5,430 nt of DNA from an uncultured Lachnospiraceae bacterium (GTDB lineage: Bacteria; Bacillota; Clostridia; Lachnospirales; Lachnospiraceae): assembly GCA_944376975.1 (NCBI GenBank), contig CALWEE010000125.1, positions 1 through 5,430 of the forward strand, read 5' to 3'. Position 1 is the stretch's first letter, and every line of letters starts with the position of its first letter. This document shows positions 1 to 5,147 of the stretch, piece after piece. A program made the position numbers and the translations under genes. The notes below the pieces were generated by a model that was not told the DNA's origin, did not search any database, and saw only the letters and a list, made by a program, of their open reading frames with translations.

Positions 1-171
1 AAGTTCAAGTGCATCGACGCCCTGATCACCAACTTCCATCTGCCCGAGTCCACGCTCCTCATGCTTGTATCGGCGCTGGCCGGAAAAGACCATATACTTG
101 ACGCCTACAAAGAAGCCGTTGAAAAACGCTATCGGTTTTTCAGTTTCGGGGACGCCATGTTCATTGTATGA
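1..171 (+). CDS. queA: tRNA preQ1(34) S-adenosylmethionine ribosyltransferase-isomerase, C-terminal end (partial)
   Basis: Frame 1 is open from the window edge to a TGA at 169-171 and gives the last 56 residues of QueA. The family's C-terminal signature is clear: [20 protein letters not shown] at residues 9-28 of the fragment, then an [19 protein letters not shown] segment ending close to the stop. QueA is a cytoplasmic enzyme that transfers the ribosyl part of S-adenosylmethionine to preQ1 at the wobble position of GUN-anticodon tRNAs, making epoxyqueuosine in the queuosine pathway. The family is normally about 340-350 residues, so most of the gene lies outside the window. The end is intact, with no frameshift. 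It converges on pheT, and a strong hairpin sits 38 nt past its stop. Identification rests on recognising the conserved tail; no close alternative family is apparent. Confidence 0.95.
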   Translation, partial: KFKCIDALITNFHLPESTLLMLVSALAGKDHILDAYKEAVEKRYRFFSFGDAMFIV

Positions 172-209
172 TCCGTCCCAAAAAAACCTGCCGGCTTTTT
201 CCGGACATA

Positions 210-254
210 ATACGGCGCCGTTCATCCTTGCGGAACAAATGAACGGCGCCGTAT
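210..254. terminator. Perfect 16-bp hairpin between convergent queA and pheT, probable bidirectional terminator
   Basis: The left arm ATACGGCGCCGTTCAT (210-225) is exactly complementary to the right arm at 239-254, with a 13-nt loop (226-238). It lies 38 nt after the queA stop and 12 nt after the pheT stop, where one structure could end both transcripts. The tails are imperfect. On the plus side the hairpin is followed by a T-rich but broken run (255-273). On the minus side it is followed by a small CCGG/CCGG stem and then seven T at 186-180. The stem is convincing; termination efficiency is inferred, and factor-dependent termination or RNA 3'-end protection are alternatives. Confidence 0.7.
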
Positions 255-266
255 CTATCGTTTATA

Positions 267-2693
267 TCATTTTCTCAGTTCAATGCCCAGTTTCTCAAGG
301 GCGGACAGTATCTTCGCCATCACGTCGTTGACGTCCTTATCTTCCAGGGTCCGTGTCTTATCCCGGAAAGTGATGGAATAAGCAACCGATTTAAAGCCTT
401 CTTTGATCTGGCTGCCTTCATAGATGTCGAACAGTTCCAGGCTCTCCAGGATCTTTCCGCCTTTTTCACGGATGATCGATTCCACCTGTCCCACCATCAG
501 GGATTTGTTCATGACCATGCTGATATCCCGCGTTACCGCCGGATATTTGGCGATGCCTTCGTATTTTCTGTCAAACGTGGCTTTTTCGGTCAGCTTCGGC
601 ATATCCAGCACCGCTACATAGACCCGGCTGCCGATCTTGTAATTGTCCGCCACGTCCGGATGAAGCTCGCCCATATAGCCGATCGCCTCGCCGTCATAGA
701 TAATGGCCGCCTGTCTTCCGGGATGCAGGAAATTCTTTCCGGCATTCGGATCGTAAACGATCCGTTCTTTCATGCCGATCCGTTCAAGGCACTCTTCCAC
801 CACGCCTTTCATCGTGAAGAAATCACCTTCGCCATACATGCCCAGGGTAAACTGGACTCTTTCGTCCGGATAATCCGACAGAGGCAGCGACTTGGGAAGG
901 TAGATCTTGGCCATCTCATAGAGACGCACGTCTTTATTTCTCCGGTTATAGTTGATGGAAAGGGAATTGAGCATGCCGTTTAGCGGCGTTGTCCGCATGA
1001 TGCTGAAATCCTCTCCCAGCGGATTGGAGATCACGATGGTCTGCCGCGCCGGATCGTCCGCGTCAAAAAGCAGCTTGTCAAATACTTTCGGGCTTTCAAA
1101 CGAATAGGTCATGGACTCGCTGAAACCGCAGTATTCCGCCGTTTCCTTCGCCGCCTGTTCCACGCGGAGGGCAAAAGGAAGCTTGCCGGTCGTCGCCTCT
1201 CCGTTGGGCAGCGTCGTCGGTATATTGTCATAGCCGTAGAAACGGGCCACTTCCTCCGCCAGATCGGCCAGTCCTTCCAGATCCTGGCGGAAAGTGGGAA
1301 CCTCAACCGTCGATGTCTCCGGATCGTATTTAAGCTCCAGCTTGTCAAAATAACCGATCATCTCTTCCAGCGGGATATCCGTACCCAGAAGGCGGTTCAC
1401 CTTCTCCGCGGAAAACGGAATGACCTTCGGTTCTTTTTTCTTCAGATATACATCCACTGTTCCGCCGACCACTTCGCCGGCTCCCAGCTCAACGACAAGC
1501 TGGCATGCCCGGTCGATGGCCGCGATGGCGTTATTGGGATCCAGGCCTTTTTCAAACTTGCTCTGGGCGTCTGTGCGCATGCCCAGCTTTTTCCCGGACA
1601 GGCGGATATTCGTTCCGTTAAAGCAGGCCGCTTCAAAGAGCATGGTCCGCACGTTGTCCGTGATCATGGAGTTCTCGCCGCCCATGATGCCGGCGATGCC
1701 GATGGGTTTTTCCGCGTCGCAGATCACCAGCATGGAGTCGTCCAGCGTATGGCTCTGTCCGTCCAGCGTCACGAAGGGTTCCTGATCTTCTGCCCGACGG
1801 ACGATGATCTGATGACCCGAGATCGTATCCAGATCGTAGGCGTGCATGGGCTGGCCGTATTCTTCCATCACGTAATTGGTGATATCCACGATGTTGTTGA
1901 TGGGACGGATGCCGTTGGCTGCCAGGCGGCGCTGCATCCACCGGGGCGACGGGCCGATCTTGATGTTCTTGACCACCCGGGCCGTATATCTGGGACACAG
2001 ATCCGCGTCCTTGACCTCCACCCGGATATAATCGTTCACGCTTTCATCGTTTTCTTTGACTTCCACCTTCGGCGGTTCAAAAGGCCTGCCGAACGTGGCC
2101 GCCGCTTCCCGCGCGATCCCCAGGACGCCGAAACAGTCCACCCGGTTGGATGTGATCTCGTATTCAAAGACCACGTCCCGAAGGCCCAGCGCGGCGACCG
2201 CGTCGTCTCCCGGCTGTACGCTGCCTTTTTCAAAGATATATATGCCCATTTCCGGCGCTTCCGGATAGTAATCCCTGGAGGATCCCAGTTCTTCAATGGA
2301 ACACATCATGCCGTTGCTTTCCACGCCCCGAAGCTTTCCTTTTTTGATCCGGATCCCGCCTTCCGGCATCGGGCCTCCGTCATGGCCGCCGGCGACTTTT
2401 CCCCCGTCTAAAACGACCGGGACCAGGTCGCCTTCCGCCACATTGGGCGCGCCGGTGACGATCTGGATCGGCTGGCCGGCTCCCACATCCACCTGGCAGA
2501 CGATCAGTTTATCCGCGTCCGGATGTTTTTCTATCTTCACGATCTGTCCGACAACGATCTTTTCCAGATTTTTATCCAGAGCTTCATAGCCTTCCACCTT
2601 CGATCCGGAAAGGGTCATGGCGTCGGTGTATTCCTGGGCAGTCACGTCAAGGCCAGGAACATATGCTTTGATCCATGATAATGGTGTATTCAT
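267..2693 (-). CDS. pheT: Phenylalanyl-tRNA synthetase beta subunit
   Basis: This 808-residue protein matches the bacterial PheT length (about 800) and shows its domains in order. An EMAPII-like tRNA-binding OB fold lies around residues 40-155 (VVGQIVKIEKHPDADKL). The B3/B4 region, which in the family carries the editing site, is around 215-390 (NNIVDITNYVMEEYGQPMHA, then KFEKGLDP). The B5 domain is around 405-485 (DLADLAEEVARFYGYDNIP region). A catalytic-core-like domain lies around 495-700, and the FDX-ACB anticodon-binding domain around 710-808 (KYPAVTRDISMVM, then TFRDKTRTLEDKDVN). With PheS it forms the cytoplasmic alpha2-beta2 enzyme that charges tRNA-Phe; the beta subunit handles tRNA recognition and removes mischarged Tyr. 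The ATG start is supported by the Shine-Dalgarno AGGAGGG at 2709-2703, 9 nt upstream and directly next to the pheS stop. It is co-transcribed with pheS and so falls under the T-box leader. No disruption is seen. Confidence 0.98.
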   Translation of the reverse strand: MNTPLSWIKAYVPGLDVTAQEYTDAMTLSGSKVEGYEALDKNLEKIVVGQIVKIEKHPDADKLIVCQVDVGAGQPIQIVTGAPNVAEGDLVPVVLDGGKVAGGHDGGPMPEGGIRIKKGKLRGVESNGMMCSIEELGSSRDYYPEAPEMGIYIFEKGSVQPGDDAVAALGLRDVVFEYEITSNRVDCFGVLGIAREAAATFGRPFEPPKVEVKENDESVNDYIRVEVKDADLCPRYTARVVKNIKIGPSPRWMQRRLAANGIRPINNIVDITNYVMEEYGQPMHAYDLDTISGHQIIVRRAEDQEPFVTLDGQSHTLDDSMLVICDAEKPIGIAGIMGGENSMITDNVRTMLFEAACFNGTNIRLSGKKLGMRTDAQSKFEKGLDPNNAIAAIDRACQLVVELGAGEVVGGTVDVYLKKKEPKVIPFSAEKVNRLLGTDIPLEEMIGYFDKLELKYDPETSTVEVPTFRQDLEGLADLAEEVARFYGYDNIPTTLPNGEATTGKLPFALRVEQAAKETAEYCGFSESMTYSFESPKVFDKLLFDADDPARQTIVISNPLGEDFSIMRTTPLNGMLNSLSINYNRRNKDVRLYEMAKIYLPKSLPLSDYPDERVQFTLGMYGEGDFFTMKGVVEECLERIGMKERIVYDPNAGKNFLHPGRQAAIIYDGEAIGYMGELHPDVADNYKIGSRVYVAVLDMPKLTEKATFDRKYEGIAKYPAVTRDISMVMNKSLMVGQVESIIREKGGKILESLELFDIYEGSQIKEGFKSVAYSITFRDKTRTLEDKDVNDVMAKILSALEKLGIELRK

Positions 2694-2702
2694 AATGATA
2701 TT

Positions 2703-2712
2703 CCCTCCTTTA
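2703..2712 (-). promoter_or_regulatory. pheT ribosome binding site abutting the pheS stop codon
   Basis: On the minus strand the sequence TAAAGGAGGG joins the pheS stop TAA (2712-2710) directly to a near-consensus Shine-Dalgarno (2709-2703), 9 nt before the pheT ATG. Ribosomes ending pheS therefore stop on top of the pheT initiation site. This arrangement favours translational coupling, in keeping with equal subunit production for an alpha2-beta2 enzyme. The coupling is inferred from spacing. Confidence 0.8.
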
Positions 2713-3735
2713 GAACTGTTTTAAGAAACGTTTGTCATTTTCATAAAGCAGGCGCATATCGTCGATCTCATATTTCAGAAGGGCGATACGCTCTAAGCCC
2801 ACGCCAAACGCGAAACCGGAATATTCTTCCGGGTCGATCCCGCTCATCTTCAACACCCGGGGATGGACCATGCCGCAGCCGAGGATCTCGATCCAGCCGG
2901 AGCCTTTGCACATACGGCAGCCTTTTCCGCCGCATTTGAAACAGGTCACGTCCATCTCGGCGCTGGGCTCTGTGAACGGGAAATGATGGGGACGGAATTT
3001 GACTTTCGTCTCTTCGCCGAACAGCTCCCGGGCGAACTCGGCCAGCGTTCCCTTCAGGTCGGCAAACGTGATGTGCCGGTCGATCACCAGACCTTCGATC
3101 TGATGGAAGCAGGGCGAATGGGTCGCGTCCACTTCATCGGACCGGTATACCCGCCCCGGAGAGATCATGCGGATCGGAAGGGGAGCGGTCTCCATGACGT
3201 GCACCTGGGCGCCGGAAGTCTGTGTCCGCAGCAGGAATTCTTTATTGATATAAAACGTATCCTGCTCATCTTTCGCCGGATGGCCATCGGGAATGTTCAG
3301 GGCTTCAAAATTGTAATAGTCCTTCTCCACTTCCGGCCCATCGACCACTTCATAGCCCATGCCGATGAAGATGCGTTCCACCTCATCCAGCGCGATGGTA
3401 TTGGGATGTTTATGTCCCAGATTGCCTTTTTTCGCCGGGAGCGTCACATCGATGACCTCCGCCTTCAGCTGAGCCTGTCTTGCCTGCCGGGCAAGACGGG
3501 TCTTCATCTCTTCCATCTTCTGCTCGATCTGAGCCCGGGTCTTGTTGACCATCTGGCCGAAAGCCGGCCGTTCCTCCGGCGCTATATCTTTCATTGATTT
3601 CATAATGGAAGTCAATTCGCCCTTTTTCCCTAAAAAGGCGACCCGGATATCATTGAGCGTATCCAGTTCTTTTGCTGACTCGATCCGGCCGATCGCTTCC
3701 CGGCAGATCTGTTCCAGTCTTTCTTTCATCACCAT
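2710..3735 (-). CDS. pheS: Phenylalanyl-tRNA synthetase alpha subunit
   Basis: The 341-residue product has the full PheS layout. An N-terminal helical hairpin (about 1-95) is the coiled coil that contacts tRNA. It is followed by the class II synthetase core: motif 1 region about 109-162 (MGYEVVDGPEVEKDYYNFEA), motif 2 about 194-219 (GRVYRSDEVDATHSPCFHQ), and motif 3 about 307-341 (GFAFGVGLERIALLKY). The GFAFG segment (307-311) forms part of the phenylalanine pocket; Ala309 aligns with Ala294 of E. coli PheS. It catalyses ATP-dependent activation of phenylalanine and, with PheT, charging of tRNA-Phe. Residues 265-276 form a CxxC-x4-CxxC cluster inserted between motifs 2 and 3. The start is ambiguous: ATG 3735, GTG 3732 and ATG 3729 are consecutive codons behind AGAAAGGA (3747-3740), giving spacings of 4, 7 and 10 nt. 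I kept the first. It is the first gene of the pheST operon, about 70 nt after the T-box terminator. Confidence 0.98.
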   Translation of the reverse strand: MVMKERLEQICREAIGRIESAKELDTLNDIRVAFLGKKGELTSIMKSMKDIAPEERPAFGQMVNKTRAQIEQKMEEMKTRLARQARQAQLKAEVIDVTLPAKKGNLGHKHPNTIALDEVERIFIGMGYEVVDGPEVEKDYYNFEALNIPDGHPAKDEQDTFYINKEFLLRTQTSGAQVHVMETAPLPIRMISPGRVYRSDEVDATHSPCFHQIEGLVIDRHITFADLKGTLAEFARELFGEETKVKFRPHHFPFTEPSAEMDVTCFKCGGKGCRMCKGSGWIEILGCGMVHPRVLKMSGIDPEEYSGFAFGVGLERIALLKYEIDDMRLLYENDKRFLKQF

Positions 3736-3804
3736 CTGATCCTTTCTGAATAAAATTGATTACACAGGAAATGTTTACTTCACGGGGATACTTTTCCATG
3801 AAAT

Positions 3805-3830
3805 AAAAAAACCGCCCCAAAAAGGGACGG
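3805..3830 (-). terminator. T-box leader intrinsic terminator
   Basis: CCGTCCC (3830-3824) pairs with GGGGCGG (3818-3812), with one G-U wobble, across a five-T loop (3823-3819). Seven T follow at 3811-3805. This is a textbook rho-independent terminator ending the leader about 70 nt before pheS. Its 5' arm is the 3' arm of the antiterminator, so it forms only when tRNA-Phe is charged and does not hold the T-box. Confidence 0.93.
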
Positions 3831-3850
3831 AAATTCCGCGGTACCACCCT
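3823..3850 (-). promoter_or_regulatory. T-box antiterminator with UGGU bulge
   Basis: The antiterminator can be drawn completely. Helix A1 pairs AGGG (3850-3847) with CCCT (3826-3823). A 7-nt bulge TGGTACC (3846-3840) follows. Helix A2 pairs GCGGA (3839-3835) with TCCGT (3831-3827) around a 3-nt loop. The UGGU of the bulge matches the ACCA end of an uncharged tRNA with discriminator A, which is what tRNA-Phe carries. The 3' strand (3830-3823) is shared with the terminator, so the two structures exclude each other. Confidence 0.9.
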
Positions 3851-4062
3851 GATTCCGGATCGTCGGACCCGGCGCTCTGGTATGCTTAACGGGCATCCTG
3901 CGGCACTGCTTACGCGAACGGCTGGACCGTCTTTCGGCAATGCGGCTCCCGCGGGAAATTCAACAACTGTCTGAACCTGAGCGGGCTTTCAGCCGATGGC
4001 CCTCTCTCTCTGACGGAAAACACCTGTCTACTGACGCGTTCACAGCCTTTACACTGGAATTT

Positions 4063-4090
4063 ATTTTAACACATACAGGGATATTGTCAA
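4063..4090 (-). promoter_or_regulatory. pheST promoter (sigma-A type)
   Basis: On the minus strand there is a perfect -35 TTGACA (4090-4085), a 16-bp spacer and a -10 TAAAAT (4068-4063, 5 of 6 to consensus). Transcription would start near 4056-4055, a few bases before the base of T-box Stem I, which fits a leader of about 250 nt. A strong constitutive promoter followed by an attenuating leader is the usual design for T-box genes. Confidence 0.87.
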
Positions 4091-4110
4091 CCCTTAGCCC
4101 CGGAATTTGG

Positions 4111-4139
4111 TTGAACTTTCCCGGGATTCATGGTAGAAT
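4111..4139 (+). promoter_or_regulatory. Promoter of the YihY-family gene (sigma-A type, extended -10)
   Basis: A -35 TTGAAC (4111-4116) and a -10 TAGAAT (4134-4139) are separated by exactly 17 bp, and TGG just before the -10 gives the TGn extended -10 element. The predicted start is near 4146, leaving a short leader of about 25 nt. The promoter is back to back with that of pheST; the two -35 boxes are 20 bp apart. Confidence 0.8.
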
Positions 4140-4170
4140 CTTTTCAATTCACAGGAGGGAGGATGAAAAC

Positions 4171-5007
4171 ATGCTGCGTCTGATCGTATGGGTCCGGAAC
4201 GTATTAAAAAAGATACGCCACGACCATGTTTCGGCTTTTGCCGCCCAATCCGCGTATTTTCTCATCCTTTCGGCGATCCCGTTCATCATCTTTCTGCTGA
4301 CGCTGCTGCGGTTTTTGCCCATCGGCATGGACGGCCTTTTAGAAGGGCTTGCCCTGATCATCCCGTCCAAGTACTATCCTACGGCCGTCACGGTGTTTGA
4401 GAGCATCTATCAGTCGTCCAGCACCACGCTGCTTTCTTTTTCCATCATCACCGTCATATGGAGTGCCGGAAAGGGGATCATGGCGCTGGCGAACGGCCTC
4501 AACGCGGTGAACGAGATCGACGAGACACGAAGCTATGTGCGCATACGGCTGAAGGCAGCGTGTTATACCGTCCTGTTCGCCATCCTTATCATATTCACGC
4601 TGATCTTCCTTGTATTCGGCAATCAGATCTTTATGTGGCTTGTGGGGCAGTTCCCCTTTTTTGAAGACTTTTCCACCCTCCTTGGGCTGATCCGGACCCT
4701 TTTCGCCCTGTCCTTTTATGTCTGCCTGTTCGCCGTTTTTTATACGTTCCTTCCCGCTTCCCGCATGCGGATACTCCGTCAGCTTCCGGGGGCCGCGTTT
4801 ACAGCCAGCGGCTGGATGATCAGTTCCTATGGCTTCTCCCTGTATGTGGACTACGCGCGGGCGCCTTCCTATATGTACGGCAGCCTGGCCTACCTCATCC
4901 TGTTCTTCCTGTATCTTTATATGATCATGTATATCTTCTTTCTCGGAGCGGAACTGAACCATTTCCTGGCCCCCAAAAAGCCGGAGGATCGCCCGCTCAA
5001 ATACTGA
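4171..5007 (+). CDS. YihY/virulence factor BrkB family membrane protein
   Basis: The product of 278 residues has six predicted membrane helices at about 28-49, 85-105, 128-150, 168-194, 205-225 and 235-262, with charged ends. Family features are visible: an N-terminal amphipathic start leading into SAFAAQSAYFLILSAIPFII (21-40), WSAGKGIMALANGLNAV (97-113), and the last helix ending in GAELN (259-263). The family was once called ribonuclease BN by mistake; its members are inner-membrane proteins without an agreed biochemical function. The reading frame stays open upstream to 3940, but that part overlaps the pheST leader. The ATG at 4171 is preferred because GGGAGG (4157-4162) lies 8 nt before it and a good promoter lies just upstream. 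Length and topology suit a complete family member. It is monocistronic, bounded by its own promoter and terminator. No operon partner suggests a role. Confidence 0.93.
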   Translation: MLRLIVWVRNVLKKIRHDHVSAFAAQSAYFLILSAIPFIIFLLTLLRFLPIGMDGLLEGLALIIPSKYYPTAVTVFESIYQSSSTTLLSFSIITVIWSAGKGIMALANGLNAVNEIDETRSYVRIRLKAACYTVLFAILIIFTLIFLVFGNQIFMWLVGQFPFFEDFSTLLGLIRTLFALSFYVCLFAVFYTFLPASRMRILRQLPGAAFTASGWMISSYGFSLYVDYARAPSYMYGSLAYLILFFLYLYMIMYIFFLGAELNHFLAPKKPEDRPLKY

Positions 5008-5013
5008 ACCATC

Positions 5014-5040
5014 GGATGGCCTTCGGGCCGTCCTTTTTTT
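5014..5040 (+). terminator. Intrinsic terminator after the YihY-family gene
   Basis: GGATGGCC (5014-5021) pairs with GGCCGTCC (5026-5033), one G-U wobble included, closed by a TTCG tetraloop (5022-5025) and followed by seven T (5034-5040). The C(UUCG)G loop is exceptionally stable. It starts 6 nt after the stop codon and separates this gene from the following one. Confidence 0.95.
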
Positions 5041-5064
5041 ATCCCATTTTCCATAATTTACAAT
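5036..5064 (+). promoter_or_regulatory. Weak candidate promoter for the C39-like gene
   Basis: TACAAT (5059-5064) matches the -10 consensus in 5 of 6 positions, but the box 17 bp upstream, TTTTTA (5036-5041), matches the -35 poorly and overlaps the terminator T run. If used, transcription would start near 5071 and include both arms of the inverted repeat at 5085-5141. A promoter must exist somewhere after the terminator if the gene is expressed on its own; this is only the best candidate I can see. Confidence 0.3.
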
Positions 5065-5084
5065 TCCCTTACATTTTTCTGGGT

Positions 5085-5141
5085 ACTTCCTGTCCCCCGC
5101 GGATATACAGTGGTCTTACAAAGATATTTTTGACAGGAAGT
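5085..5141 (+). repeat. Perfect 10-bp inverted repeat covering the ribosome binding site of the C39-like gene
   Basis: ACTTCCTGTC (5085-5094) is exactly complementary to GACAGGAAGT (5132-5141), with 37 nt between. The right arm contains the Shine-Dalgarno AGGAAGT (5135-5141) of the gene starting at 5148. In RNA the stem would hide the ribosome binding site; in DNA it could instead be an operator. The match and position are seen directly, the function is inferred. Confidence 0.6.
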
Positions 5142-5147
5142 GATCTT

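Larger units (their letters stand above)
3805..4056 (-). promoter_or_regulatory. T-box riboswitch leader of pheST (tRNA-Phe responsive)
   Basis: The minus strand carries a complete T-box leader. The Stem I base pairs GGCT (4047-4044) with AGCC (3947-3944). After a kink-turn-like GUGAA/GG interruption, CGCG (4038-4035) pairs with CGCG (3953-3950). The specifier loop has AGTA (4032-4029) on the 5' side and GAATTTCC (3961-3954) on the 3' side. Here either UUU (3958-3956) or UUC (3957-3955) can be the specifier, and both are Phe codons read by anticodon GAA. The distal helix pairs GGGC (4002-3999) with GCCC (3986-3983). A second hairpin pairs ACGG (3930-3927) with CCGT (3921-3918). A Stem III-like hairpin pairs ATGC (3896-3893) with GCAT (3885-3882). 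The T-box AGGGTGGTACCGCGG lies at 3850-3836. In this family, uncharged tRNA binds both specifier and UGGN bulge and stabilises the antiterminator, allowing transcription of the synthetase genes. The pairings were found by eye and were not computed. Confidence 0.95.

Noticed and set aside
1749..2411. 220-codon plus-strand open frame opposite pheT
   Set aside because: It is fully antisense to the B3/B4 and tRNA-binding regions of PheT, with no promoter, RBS or recognisable domain.
2863..3597. 244-codon plus-strand open frame opposite pheS
   Set aside because: It lies fully antisense to conserved PheS motifs and has no RBS; the openness is a by-product of the codon bias of pheS.
3650..3940. 96-codon minus-strand frame across the T-box leader and the pheS start
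   Set aside because: It is out of frame with pheS, overlaps the structured leader and terminator, and its sequence is Arg/Pro-rich without family likeness. The bases are explained by the RNA structure.
3973..3976. UUCA as an alternative T-box specifier
   Set aside because: It has the favoured purine after the codon, but it is not opposite the AGTA element in a fold that also pairs GGCT/AGCC and CGCG/CGCG. The GAAUUUCC site fits the Stem I geometry better.
3940..4170. N-terminal extension of the YihY-family reading frame back to an ATG at 3940
   Set aside because: The extension is antisense to the pheST T-box leader, has no family similarity, has no RBS at 3940, and crosses the gene's own promoter at 4111-4139. 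The start at 4171 has a good RBS and family-typical N-terminus.
4339..4962. 207-codon minus-strand open frame opposite the YihY-family gene
   Set aside because: It encodes a highly charged, Gly/Arg-rich sequence typical of the antisense of membrane-helix codons, with no initiation signals.
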